Source of the DNA: Chara braunii
Lineage: Eukaryota; Streptophyta; Charophyceae; Charales; Characeae
DNA: 36,253 bases
Direction of reading: 5' to 3'
Assembly: GCA_003427395.1 (NCBI GenBank)
Contig: BFEA01000271.1
Location: 1,341,873 to 1,378,125 of the forward strand
Positions 30,137 to 36,253 of the stretch are shown piece after piece. A program made the position numbers and the translations under genes. Each line of letters opens with the position of its first letter. Position 1 is the stretch's first letter. Under the pieces are notes generated by a model, which saw only the letters and a program-made list of their open reading frames with translations, did no database searches and had not been told where the DNA came from.

Positions 30137-30828
30137 TTAATAAATAGCTAATCTCAGTCTGGTCAGTGACAATCTCAGACCAGAATCTCTCATCTGATCA
30201 AAGAAAGGTTGCAGGAACTCAAGCTCATCCAAGGTAGAGAGGTTTCTGTCACAGATCCGAAGAGTCCCTTCTATCTTGACCATTCTTATTTCCAGTACAA
30301 CCCCAAACATTAGCTGTTCAACCAAGTTGGGCATCGTTACCCATCATAGACAATATCTGAAAGATAAATCTCAGGTTGGACATAATCAGGGATCTCGAAC
30401 CTGTGCTCAAAGGTACTCAAAAGTAGGGATTTTATCATCACTGTAGTCTTTCTCTCTTGCTCTGCCAACCTCAGCAATAGTCTCCAGCAGAGGCATCCAA
30501 TCTCTCCTGTCCTCGAACCTATCAGCAATTGAGAACTCAGGGAGCTTCTTAAATTGACTTACTCCCACTCCCCATGTCACTTTTCTTCTCAACTTCTCTA
30601 GCCACTCTTTTGTTCGTTCAAGACTGATATATGCCCCTTTTAGACACTCCTCTAGACAGGCATAGGAGTAAACCCTCACGTCCAAACTGTCAGAGTTCAG
30701 GAATTTGACCACAGGAATATGAAACATTATATGTCCTCTCCCGCAAGTGTCATGCCTCAGGATTACAAAGGGATTATCATACCCTGTCACCTCATAAAGT
30801 TTGCTCCTCACAGTAGTTGAGAAAGATT
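30137..30828 (-). pseudogene. accessory protein upstream of gag, element B
   Basis: The frame is open from a TAA near 30828 to 30407 with a GTG as listed start and no ATG. It reads LYEVTGYDNPFVILRH, then ISLERTKEWLEKL and DRFEDRRDWMPLLETIAEVG. The reading moves to a second frame (FEIPDYVQPEIYLSDIV, to 30337) and a third (30334-30137, LSTLDELEFLQPFFDQ). Order and pattern follow the accessory ORFs of element A (6873-5186). The protein is of unknown function and broken here. The shared order in two distant elements argues that it is a real gene of this lineage. Confidence 0.5.
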
Positions 30829-30998
30829 AAACACAATGGAACCAAAAAGTAGAAGAAGATGCCTTGAGCATTAATATCGCGATGTACAACATTTTCCCCT
30901 CCGTCATCCCGTAACAGAGTTAACAGAGTTACGGAAACTCAACCCTTCCACTCAATACACCACTCAGATTGAGGATTTACTACTGTATGCTTAAATAT

Positions 30999-31281
30999 CC
31001 GAAAATTCAGGAACTTGCCCTCCTACTTCCTACGCGTCAGTACTTACCCTAGCATAAGCTTAGAAAAAATGAACCTGTACGGGTTCCATGATCCTGACCA
31101 GATACCAGCAAAATTAAAGAATTCTAAGTTCCATACATGCCCGAAAATTCAGGGTCTAGCCCTCCTACTTCCTATGCGTCGGTACTTACCCCAGCATAAG
31201 CTTTAGAAAAATGAACCTGTACGGGTTCCACAATCCTGACCAGATACCAACAAAATTAAAGAATTCTCAGTTCCATACATG
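30999..31281. repeat. 142-bp tandem repeat, two copies
   Basis: Copies begin at 30999 and 31141 (CCGAAAATTCAGG...) and are about 93% identical by eye, each ending in TTCCATACATG. They lie between the 5' end of element B and the 3' end of the Penelope-like element, and could belong to the untranslated region of either. Each contains CCTGTACGGGTTCCA and GACCAGATACCA. Confidence 0.9.
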
Positions 31282-31380
31282 CCAGGCGACCCATACTCAT
31301 AGTGTATGGGGCCTGCTAACCGGTTGTGTACATGCCGATGAATCTTTCATAAAATATTCGCCGGAGAGTTCCGAAAAAGT

Positions 31381-31571
31381 AGTTTGTTCACATCGAAGAT
31401 GTTGAACTCAATCTTCAGAGGATTGAATTCAAGATCGCCGAGGTCACAAAAAAGTTCTTCCTGAATCAGATCAGTNAGTTTGTTCACATCGAAGATGTTG
31501 AACTCAATCTTCAGAGGATTGAATTCAAGATCGCCGAGGTCACAAAAAAGTTCTTCCTGAATCAGATCAGT
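31381..31571. repeat. 95-bp direct repeat flanking a single N (likely assembly artefact)
   Basis: 31381-31475 and 31477-31571 are identical 95-bp segments on either side of the N at 31476. An N joining two identical ends is the usual sign of contig ends that overlap but were not merged. The biological sequence probably has one copy. Confidence 0.9.
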
Positions 31572-31850
31572 GCCAGGACTATGATTCCTGGCAGATGCAT
31601 ACACCAGTAGGGTGCATATGGTCGCGACGGCCAACTCAATACATATCAAAAAATGAACTCGCAGTAAAACCCGTTTTTTCACGGTTTCCTGCTGCGTGAA
31701 GCCTTGTCCAGTAAGTGTCAAAAAAAACATGAGAAACCCGTTTAACACGAGTTTACGAGGAGCCACCATACGCCCCATTCTGCAGAGGGAGTCATCGAAG
31801 GATATCTTCTGACATGAAGATCGTCGATAGCGCCGATCAGTAGACCAACC
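31572..31850. other. no gene recognised (3' flank of the Penelope-like element)
   Basis: A minus-strand ORF covers 31347-31778, crosses the N and the duplicated segment, and has no recognisable motif. The DNA directly follows the last coding codon of the element and is probably its 3' UTR. Confidence 0.4.
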
Positions 31851-32030
31851 TCACGAAAGTATGCTTTCCACAATTTCTTGAATCTGGACCCAAAACTGGT
31901 TGTTATTATCTCGGCGCTGCATCCATCTTAGTCCAGACAGGACGATCTTGCTGTCGTACCTGAGTTTACTGATCTCAACAACCAGTGTGAGCACGCCAAG
32001 GCAGGTCATCCCCATGTCACTACAGTTCTT
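31851..32030 (-). pseudogene. C-terminal (thumb) end of the PLE reverse transcriptase, in another frame
   Basis: The RT ORF ends at 32006. From about 32030 the -1 frame reads NCSDMGMTCLGVLTLVVEIS and on to LRWMQRRDNNNQFWVQ, stopping at TGA 31851-31853. This has the R....CSD...L..E...L pattern that follows the palm in PLE reverse transcriptases. The switch lies at an A-run (TCTAAAAGAAC). With this tail the RT would end in a natural place about 60 residues later. This is inference from reading frames only. Confidence 0.6.
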
Positions 32031-33319
32031 TTAGAGATTCGAAGGATAGTGTTGGCCACAGTGGGGATTTTGGCAGATTTAGGTCCAAAGGAAGCCGGGT
32101 TCTTACAAGTCTGAAACCTCAGTTCCTCGGATCCCCTAATTGAATCCCGGTTCTTAAATTTGTGAGCAGTAATTACGGTTTTATCGACTTCAGCAACAAT
32201 CATCCTTGTTTCCAAAAAATTGAGTATCGTTGTTCCAGAATCGGTTCTTTCCAATGTAAGTTCCTTAGGACAACATTGCAAGATCTTATCAAGGCGGTTG
32301 TTAGCACTCTCCATTCCTGCCGGGTTGTTTTTCTCAAAGAAAGAAAACAGCAATAGATCGTCAACATACCTCTTCCCAGTGATGAATTTAGCATCTGCCT
32401 CTAGAGCCATGATGAAGTTGTACTCTGAGAACATGCACATCACACAGGCTAATGACGGACTTGCTCTCCCACCCACCGGAATCCCTTTCTTCTGGCTTAG
32501 AATAGCATCCGAAACCAGAGATATAGTGTGTTCAAGCTGGAACTGTGTAAGCGAGATCAGGGAGGTCAGTCTGATGGATTTCCATCCAGCTTCTCCGTGG
32601 GATTTCCCAAAGGCCGTTAACTTCTTTCTCGTGTTGAGACGGATCCAGCGGATGCCTTTCTGAACGAAGAACTCAGTAATCCATTGGACTGCACGATAGA
32701 TTATCTCATGGGGTAGTTGGGTGGGCATTTCTTTTATGTCATAGGTTCGAGCAATAACTCCATACTTAGACATAGGTCCATCACTTTTATTGACATAGGA
32801 GAGTGTTTGTCGAAGGTCTCTCAACGACCTTGGATTGAAGTGAGGCACGTTAACCTTCTGGATCAACGAATTCAAGGCAAGAGATAGAATGCCAGATGCG
32901 GCACGAAAGGGGCTTTGGAACAAAGGGACAATAGGCCTTCTTTTCTCCTTGTCCTTTTCCTTAGCCATGATATAGGCAAACTGCAGTTCTCCCCGCCCAT
33001 CCCATCGTGCGATCTGTCCCAAGTTTCGCTCATTGTACTTAGTGCGCATATCACGCAAGATTAGACTTTTATTAGAGTCCAAAGTTTCATAATTCGCATT
33101 GCTAAGAAACATGGATTGAAGTCCCGTTTCATGCCTTTTGGGACATTCAATCCAGGTCTCGCTGGTGTTACGGTCCAACGGACCTAAAACCAAACATGCG
33201 AAAGCTTGCTTAACCCCAAGGACGTATTCACTCAACCGGCGGTTTAGCCACTCCCTTTTTCGTAACAATACCATGTGGTATTCGAAAGTGGTTCGTAATT
33301 CCACAGTTTCGAATGACAC
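32006..33319 (-). CDS. Penelope-like reverse transcriptase
   Basis: 437 open codons. The listed first residue is in a frame-overlap zone, so the real entry is near 33250 (EWLNRRLSEYV). RT motifs in order: fingers AYIMAKEKDKEKRRPIVPLF (115-134), motif A TYDIKEMPTQLP (192-203, catalytic Asp 194), motif B KKGIPVGGRASPSLA (277-291), motif C RYVDDLLLF (317-325), and motif D/E region ILNFLETRM (365-373), comparable to the FLD motif of PLEs. About 85 residues separate the motif A Asp from motif B. That leaves room for an insertion such as the IFD reported in N-terminal-EN PLEs and telomerase. The enzyme would copy element RNA at a nicked chromosomal target. The closest relatives are expected to be PLE and TERT, not LTR or LINE RTs. 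Confidence 0.85.
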   Translation of the reverse strand: MSFETVELRTTFEYHMVLLRKREWLNRRLSEYVLGVKQAFACLVLGPLDRNTSETWIECPKRHETGLQSMFLSNANYETLDSNKSLILRDMRTKYNERNLGQIARWDGRGELQFAYIMAKEKDKEKRRPIVPLFQSPFRAASGILSLALNSLIQKVNVPHFNPRSLRDLRQTLSYVNKSDGPMSKYGVIARTYDIKEMPTQLPHEIIYRAVQWITEFFVQKGIRWIRLNTRKKLTAFGKSHGEAGWKSIRLTSLISLTQFQLEHTISLVSDAILSQKKGIPVGGRASPSLACVMCMFSEYNFIMALEADAKFITGKRYVDDLLLFSFFEKNNPAGMESANNRLDKILQCCPKELTLERTDSGTTILNFLETRMIVAEVDKTVITAHKFKNRDSIRGSEELRFQTCKNPASFGPKSAKIPTVANTILRISKRTVVTWG

Positions 33320-34157
33320 CTAATGCCTCATTGCAGGCTCGGTTGAGACCATCCCGTGATGCAATGGTCCCAGGAAAAGGAATGTTCTTAGCATTAGATA
33401 GGAAAGGATCCAGACCACTTACCTCGCTGATTTTGACCGCGTCATGTCCATTGATTTTGGGCAAGTCGAAGTTCTCGCACATGCACTCAAAGGTGCTTTG
33501 TTGTGCGAAGAGCTTATGATTATGCAGCAAATCTCCTACTGACTTGGCTTTCAACCAAACAGCATGAGTTTTTTCCGCATACAGGTCTGCAAGCAAAGTA
33601 GGTTGAACATTTTCATTGATCGAAAGCTTTAAACAACTTTCAAGTTTCATTTTGTCAATAGTGGTACAAAAAGGAGTTTTTGCAACAATCTTAGCACGGG
33701 GGTTAACACCAAACTTTTTTTGACAGACATTCATTAGGATACCACGAACTATCTGCCGTCCGCGTGGTTGATTGATATTTTTAACAGCGGAATCCAGTTC
33801 CAAAAGTTCAGTGAGGCTACGTTTGAATAGGTCTTTCCTTTTCCAAGGAGCGCGAAGAAGTGAAATGACCTCAGCTTTTTTGATATCCGTTTTTGTTTGC
33901 GTTCGGATGAGTTGGGTAATGGTCCATTCCCCACCACTCTCGATAGCAAACTTGGCATCCCTGAGCAGAAAGTTTTCATTTTCAGTTTTTAACTTACTGT
34001 GCCCAAATAATAGTGACACCAAGCGCAATGCTTTCATCCATCGCCCCCCTGTGTTGTTAGTTATCACGAATTTTTTCACCTTATTTTTAACCAATGTTTT
34101 TAGGACAAAAAGCAAGTCAAGTTTTTCCCACGTACGGCACGTCCGTGTTCCAACCAT
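33228..34157 (-). CDS. linker domain between GIY-YIG and RT (CxC motif)
   Basis: 309 open codons joining the endonuclease to the RT. Entry is by a frame change near 34125 (run GGGAAAAAC), since the listed ATG overlaps the GIY-YIG frame. Exit is near 33250 (run GAAAAAGGG). The region is Lys-rich and helical. It contains ECMCENFDLP at residues 224-233, a CxC (33485-33477) that matches the characteristic motif of N-terminal-EN PLEs. Near the start, where GIY-YIG domains carry the catalytic Glu, I see MKALRLVSLLFG with no acidic residue, so the nuclease may be inactive in this copy. That alignment is uncertain. Confidence 0.75.
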   Translation of the reverse strand: MVGTRTCRTWEKLDLLFVLKTLVKNKVKKFVITNNTGGRWMKALRLVSLLFGHSKLKTENENFLLRDAKFAIESGGEWTITQLIRTQTKTDIKKAEVISLLRAPWKRKDLFKRSLTELLELDSAVKNINQPRGRQIVRGILMNVCQKKFGVNPRAKIVAKTPFCTTIDKMKLESCLKLSINENVQPTLLADLYAEKTHAVWLKAKSVGDLLHNHKLFAQQSTFECMCENFDLPKINGHDAVKISEVSGLDPFLSNAKNIPFPGTIASRDGLNRACNEALGVIRNCGITNHFRIPHGIVTKKGVAKPPVE

Positions 34158-34531
34158 CGTTCACGAAGCGAACGAGTAGTCTTACCAACATACACAGGTT
34201 TATGGTTAACAGAAAGTAGAACATAGACACAACTACGTGCATCAATCAGCCTGTCCCATTCGTTACGGTCTAGGCGTAGCCAAAACCGGGCATACGTTTG
34301 CCCCCAACGCACGTAGCCCTCTATACAAGTAAGGATAGTAAGGAGGACATGAATGCGCTCCAGTAGGCTAATCAGGGAGGGGTCAATCGTCCTGTTCGCA
34401 TTAATAATCTGGTTAACTGCACGCCTGATAGATCTGATACTACTCGGGCTCAGTTTCCCTTCACAGTGTCGCAATCCTGTCCAACCTCTTCGTGGTCTGA
34501 TTCTGCTGACGTCTCTTTGCGGCGTGATTTC
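34100..34531 (-). CDS. GIY-YIG endonuclease domain of the Penelope-like element
   Basis: The frame is open from 34531 (after TGA 34532-34534) to 34100 with no in-frame ATG. The first TTG is at 34474. A helical N-terminal segment (RSIRRAVNQIINANRTID) precedes SCVYVLLSVNHKPVYVGKTT. This has the spacing of the two GIY-YIG strands (VYV and VYVG), followed by RSLRERWLEH with the conserved Arg. No CCHH zinc finger is seen. The absence of an AUG, together with the slippery site at 34459-34453 in the overlapping frame, suggests that it is translated only as a fusion with ORF1. GIY-YIG nucleases nick DNA, here presumably to prime insertion. Confidence 0.8.
   Translation of the reverse strand, partial: EITPQRDVSRIRPRRGWTGLRHCEGKLSPSSIRSIRRAVNQIINANRTIDPSLISLLERIHVLLTILTCIEGYVRWGQTYARFWLRLDRNEWDRLIDARSCVYVLLSVNHKPVYVGKTTRSLRERWLEHGRAVRGKNLTCFLS
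34450..34459 (-). other. candidate programmed -1 ribosomal frameshift site G_GGA_AAC followed by TGA
   Basis: On the minus strand the ORF1-tail frame reads AAG GGA AAC TGA. G GGA AAC (34459-34453) is a canonical X XXY YYZ slippery heptamer directly before the stop (34452-34450). A -1 slip gives GGG AAA CTG AGC, which is exactly the GIY-YIG/RT frame. No strong downstream pseudoknot is obvious by eye. Frame, heptamer phase and stop position are read directly. Use in vivo is inference. Confidence 0.6.
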
Positions 34532-34608
34532 TCACCCCGATCTTCTTTCAAAGAGTCGACATATTCTTGAAGTTCCGTCGAGCGAGTTCCCACACGGCAG
34601 CGTCCTTC
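34450..34608 (-). pseudogene. C-terminal tail of ORF1 in the -1 frame
   Basis: ORF1 stops at 34548, but from about 34580 the overlapping frame reads TELQEYVDSLKEDRGEKSRR and a further charged tail to CDTVKGN, ending at TGA 34450-34452. This is far more protein-like than the four residues before the ORF1 stop, so a one-base loss near 34580 probably truncated ORF1 in this copy. The tail ends exactly at the proposed frameshift site. Confidence 0.6.
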
Positions 34609-35774
34609 TTAAAGTACTCAATCTCACGGTCTTTACACAGCTCCTGCACTCGTGTGTAGTGGAGAGATCCGTTGAAATCAGCTCGCACCTTCATGTACGC
34701 TGCAAATCCGTCTTCATCCGGATCCTCTTCATCTCCGTTGGCTTGGGCGTTCTGCGCAACATCAGTCGTGCAAGAGACACCTTCACTAGCACAGTCATTG
34801 GTAGTAACAGGGTCTATGACTTTAACCTTTCCTTTCGGATCTTGCAAGCCGCACATGAGCGAAGCGAGCATACGCTTTGTATCGGACAACTCACTGCTTG
34901 TGCTTTCTAACTTCGTTTGCAGATTCTGTCTGGTGCCGGAAGGACCTTCGTCATCGGAGAGTTCGATACGCTTCGGCTTGGTCTTTGAGCTGCCTTTAGA
35001 TCCTTGCTTTGCGTGTGCCGCAGATGGGGAGTTCTCAACAGGAGTGCGGACAACACCTCGCTTGCGTTTCTCACTGCTTGAGAGCTCTTTACTATCCTCG
35101 CCAGCTTGTGCTTCCCTCCGCAGGCGTTCCAACTCATCACGCTCCGCTGCATCCAATCTCGACTTTTTGTTAACGGCTTCCAATTTCGAGTTGATGAGCT
35201 TCAGAGAGTCGCCCAGAGTAGTGGTTACCCAAGCTCTCATATCTTCACTCTTCTCGCTCTTCTCGGAAGAGCGCGCATAGTCTCTACTCCCTTCATCTTG
35301 AGGTTCGGTGGTACGGGACCCGCTCCGCTTTACAACTCCACTCTTCGGCACTCCGAGCTTCTTCCTAGCTTCCTCGATGGCCTTGCTGGACTTTATGTTC
35401 TCCAGAATCTCCATATACTCCTTGGTAAAGTAAGCCCGATTTCCCGGTCCGGGAAAATTATTCGTCGTCGGACCCTTACCCCCTCCACTTGATGGAGAGC
35501 TTCCGCCATGCCCTCCGTGGAATCCTTGAGGATTCGATTGCATCGCCGCGGGCAGTTGTGGCATCACCATTGGTACTGGCATTTGAACTGGTGCTTGTAC
35601 TGGTGGTTGAGCCCCCACCGAGATCTGGGGTGGTATATTCCCAGCCCAGGGCATGCTACCTTGCCATGTCGTAGACGGTGGTCCCCATGGTTGCGCGCTC
35701 CACTGATTAAGACCAGGATGATACTGTCCCGGTGTCAGGCGGCCACAAGTAGTGAGCCGCCTGAAAACGGCAGT
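34548..35774 (-). CDS. ORF1 of the Penelope-like element
   Basis: 368 codons from ATG 35654. The frame stays open upstream to TAA 35775-35777 with similar Pro/Gln/Trp-rich sequence (QYHPGLNQWSAQPWGPP) but no ATG, so the true N-terminus may be missing. Residues 1-70 are Pro/Gln/Gly-rich and disordered. 75-100 are helical (YFTKEYMEILENIKSSKA). 100-310 are charged, with a coiled coil at about 145-185 and basic Ser-rich stretches suited to nucleic-acid binding or nuclear import. 320-360 (HYTRVQELCKDREIEYFKK and following) resemble a SAP/HeH-like DNA-binding fold. It probably serves as the nucleic-acid-binding protein of the element. The stop at 34548 is probably secondary. Confidence 0.65.
   Translation of the reverse strand, partial: TAVFRRLTTCGRLTPGQYHPGLNQWSAQPWGPPSTTWQGSMPWAGNIPPQISVGAQPPVQAPVQMPVPMVMPQLPAAMQSNPQGFHGGHGGSSPSSGGGKGPTTNNFPGPGNRAYFTKEYMEILENIKSSKAIEEARKKLGVPKSGVVKRSGSRTTEPQDEGSRDYARSSEKSEKSEDMRAWVTTTLGDSLKLINSKLEAVNKKSRLDAAERDELERLRREAQAGEDSKELSSSEKRKRGVVRTPVENSPSAAHAKQGSKGSSKTKPKRIELSDDEGPSGTRQNLQTKLESTSSELSDTKRMLASLMCGLQDPKGKVKVIDPVTTNDCASEGVSCTTDVAQNAQANGDEEDPDEDGFAAYMKVRADFNGSLHYTRVQELCKDREIEYFKKDAAVWELARRNFKNMSTL
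35735..35764. repeat. perfect 9-bp inverted repeat near the 5' limit of ORF1
   Basis: TCAGGCGGC (35735-35743) and GCCGCCTGA (35756-35764) are perfect inverted repeats around a 12-nt loop. They lie 10 bp from the upstream stop of the ORF1 frame, so they may mark an element end, a structured leader, or an integrated hairpin. Confidence 0.8.
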
Positions 35775-36253
35775 TTAGGGGTTTAGGCTCAAGGTTAAGT
35801 TCGCGTTTTGACAGTGCTTTGGGATGACCGGGCTGCAGGAATTATGAGAACTCAGGGTACCCTTGATTTTGCACGCACTAGATTTTAAGAGTAACCCCCA
35901 AAGACAGCAAGATGGATGGGTGCGCTGAGCGCATCTAGAGACCGTCGTTTCCGGTCGTTCAGAGGACTGGAACCGTTTTGGCCTGCCGCGGAGAGGGATC
36001 GCGGAAACAGACCTCGCCGCGGCATTTTGATGGCATACAACCGGGGCCNAAATGAGGCCTCGGATTTTCGTCTTTTTAAACATCATAATTAAAAATAAAA
36101 GAAAGAGATTGAGGCCAGAAGAGGAGCGGAGAAAAACGCAATATTCTTTATTTTCTTCATTTTTCACTACATTTAATCTTAGGGGAAATTCCCTTGTTAT
36201 TTTATGTTTTCGGCAATGAAATGAAACGGTATTCACCAATTCGTGGTAGTTGA
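35775..36253. other. no gene recognised; single N at 36049
   Basis: Noncoding DNA upstream of ORF1 (its 5' side). The minus-strand ORF 35775-36239 spans the N and has no recognisable motif. TTTAGGGGTTTAGG at about 35774-35787 is only two telomere-like words. Confidence 0.45.

Larger units (their letters stand above)
23960..30830 (-). mobile_element. Ty3/gypsy retrotransposon B (accessory ORF-gag-PR-RT-RH-IN), decayed
   Basis: Domains occur on the minus strand in Ty3/gypsy (Metaviridae) order: accessory ORF 30811-30137, gag 29716-28669, protease 28492-27530, RT 26847-26260, RNase H to about 25560, acidic linker, then integrase 25010 to about 24010. RNase H preceding integrase in this order excludes Ty1/copia. 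At least eight frame changes or stops and three duplications interrupt it. LTRs were not identified. Repeat-rich DNA at 22.1-23.6 kb and the 142-bp tandem at 31.0-31.3 kb lie just outside and may be its noncoding ends. Confidence 0.85.
31851..35774 (-). mobile_element. Penelope-like retroelement with N-terminal GIY-YIG (Chlamys-type)
   Basis: On the minus strand the order is ORF1 (35774-34450), GIY-YIG endonuclease (34531-34100), linker with CxC (33485-33477), PLE-type RT (33319 to about 31851). In canonical PLEs the endonuclease is C-terminal. A permuted N-terminal GIY-YIG joined to RT by a CxC linker defines the Naiad/Chlamys group, and Chlamys elements (green algae, spike mosses, slime molds) lack the CCHH zinc finger, as here. 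ORF1 adds a second gene. Termini are not defined. Four single-base frame changes, apart from the proposed programmed one, interrupt the copy. Confidence 0.8.

Noticed and set aside
31347-31778. 143-codon ORF after the RT
   Set aside because: It spans the N and the duplicated contig ends, so it is partly an assembly artefact, and it has no motif.
35774-35787. Telomere-like TTTAGGGGTTTAGG next to a Penelope-like element
   Set aside because: Only two imperfect words. This is not enough for a telomeric insertion, although some PLEs do sit at telomeres.

Overview
The window reads as nuclear DNA from a streptophyte (green-lineage) eukaryote, made almost entirely of decayed transposable elements and noncoding repeats. 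It has long gene-poor stretches, microsatellites, two single-N assembly gaps (31476 and 36049), Ty3/gypsy coding remnants and a Penelope-like retroelement with an N-terminal GIY-YIG domain. A charophyte such as Chara fits the permuted Penelope-like element and the style of the element proteins. That assignment is inference, not something the sequence proves. I see no convincing intact host gene, rRNA, tRNA or CRISPR array.

Layout: 1-396 is a six-copy 66-bp tandem repeat. About 2.5-6.9 kb (minus strand) is Ty3/gypsy-like element A: a long accessory ORF, a broken pre-gag region, gag, and a CCHC zinc knuckle, with no pol found. About 8.3-8.5 kb is a 29-bp tandem array. 8.5-9.0 kb is an inverted copy of the DNA at 2.2-2.7 kb. 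10.3-12.0 kb is an array of hairpin-forming units whose arms covary. 12-24 kb is mostly noncoding, with a few coding-like scraps, a GC-rich minisatellite, A-rich DNA, and direct repeats near 22-23.6 kb.

24.0-30.8 kb (minus strand) is Ty3/gypsy element B, with accessory ORF, gag, protease, RT, RNase H, acidic linker and integrase in order. It is interrupted by stops, frame changes and duplications. Elements A and B are clearly different families, yet both appear to carry the same extra protein upstream of gag.

31.85-35.77 kb (minus strand) is the most notable object: a Penelope-like element with permuted domains. It carries an ORF1 (proline-rich N-terminus, charged middle, SAP/HeH-like C-terminus), then GIY-YIG endonuclease, a linker with a CxC motif, and a PLE-type reverse transcriptase (YVDD). 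A -1 slippery heptamer G_GGA_AAC lies directly before a TGA and leads exactly into the endonuclease/RT frame. This suggests that ORF1 and EN-RT are made as a Gag-Pol-like frameshift fusion. Four other single-base frame changes show that this copy is decayed or contains sequence errors.
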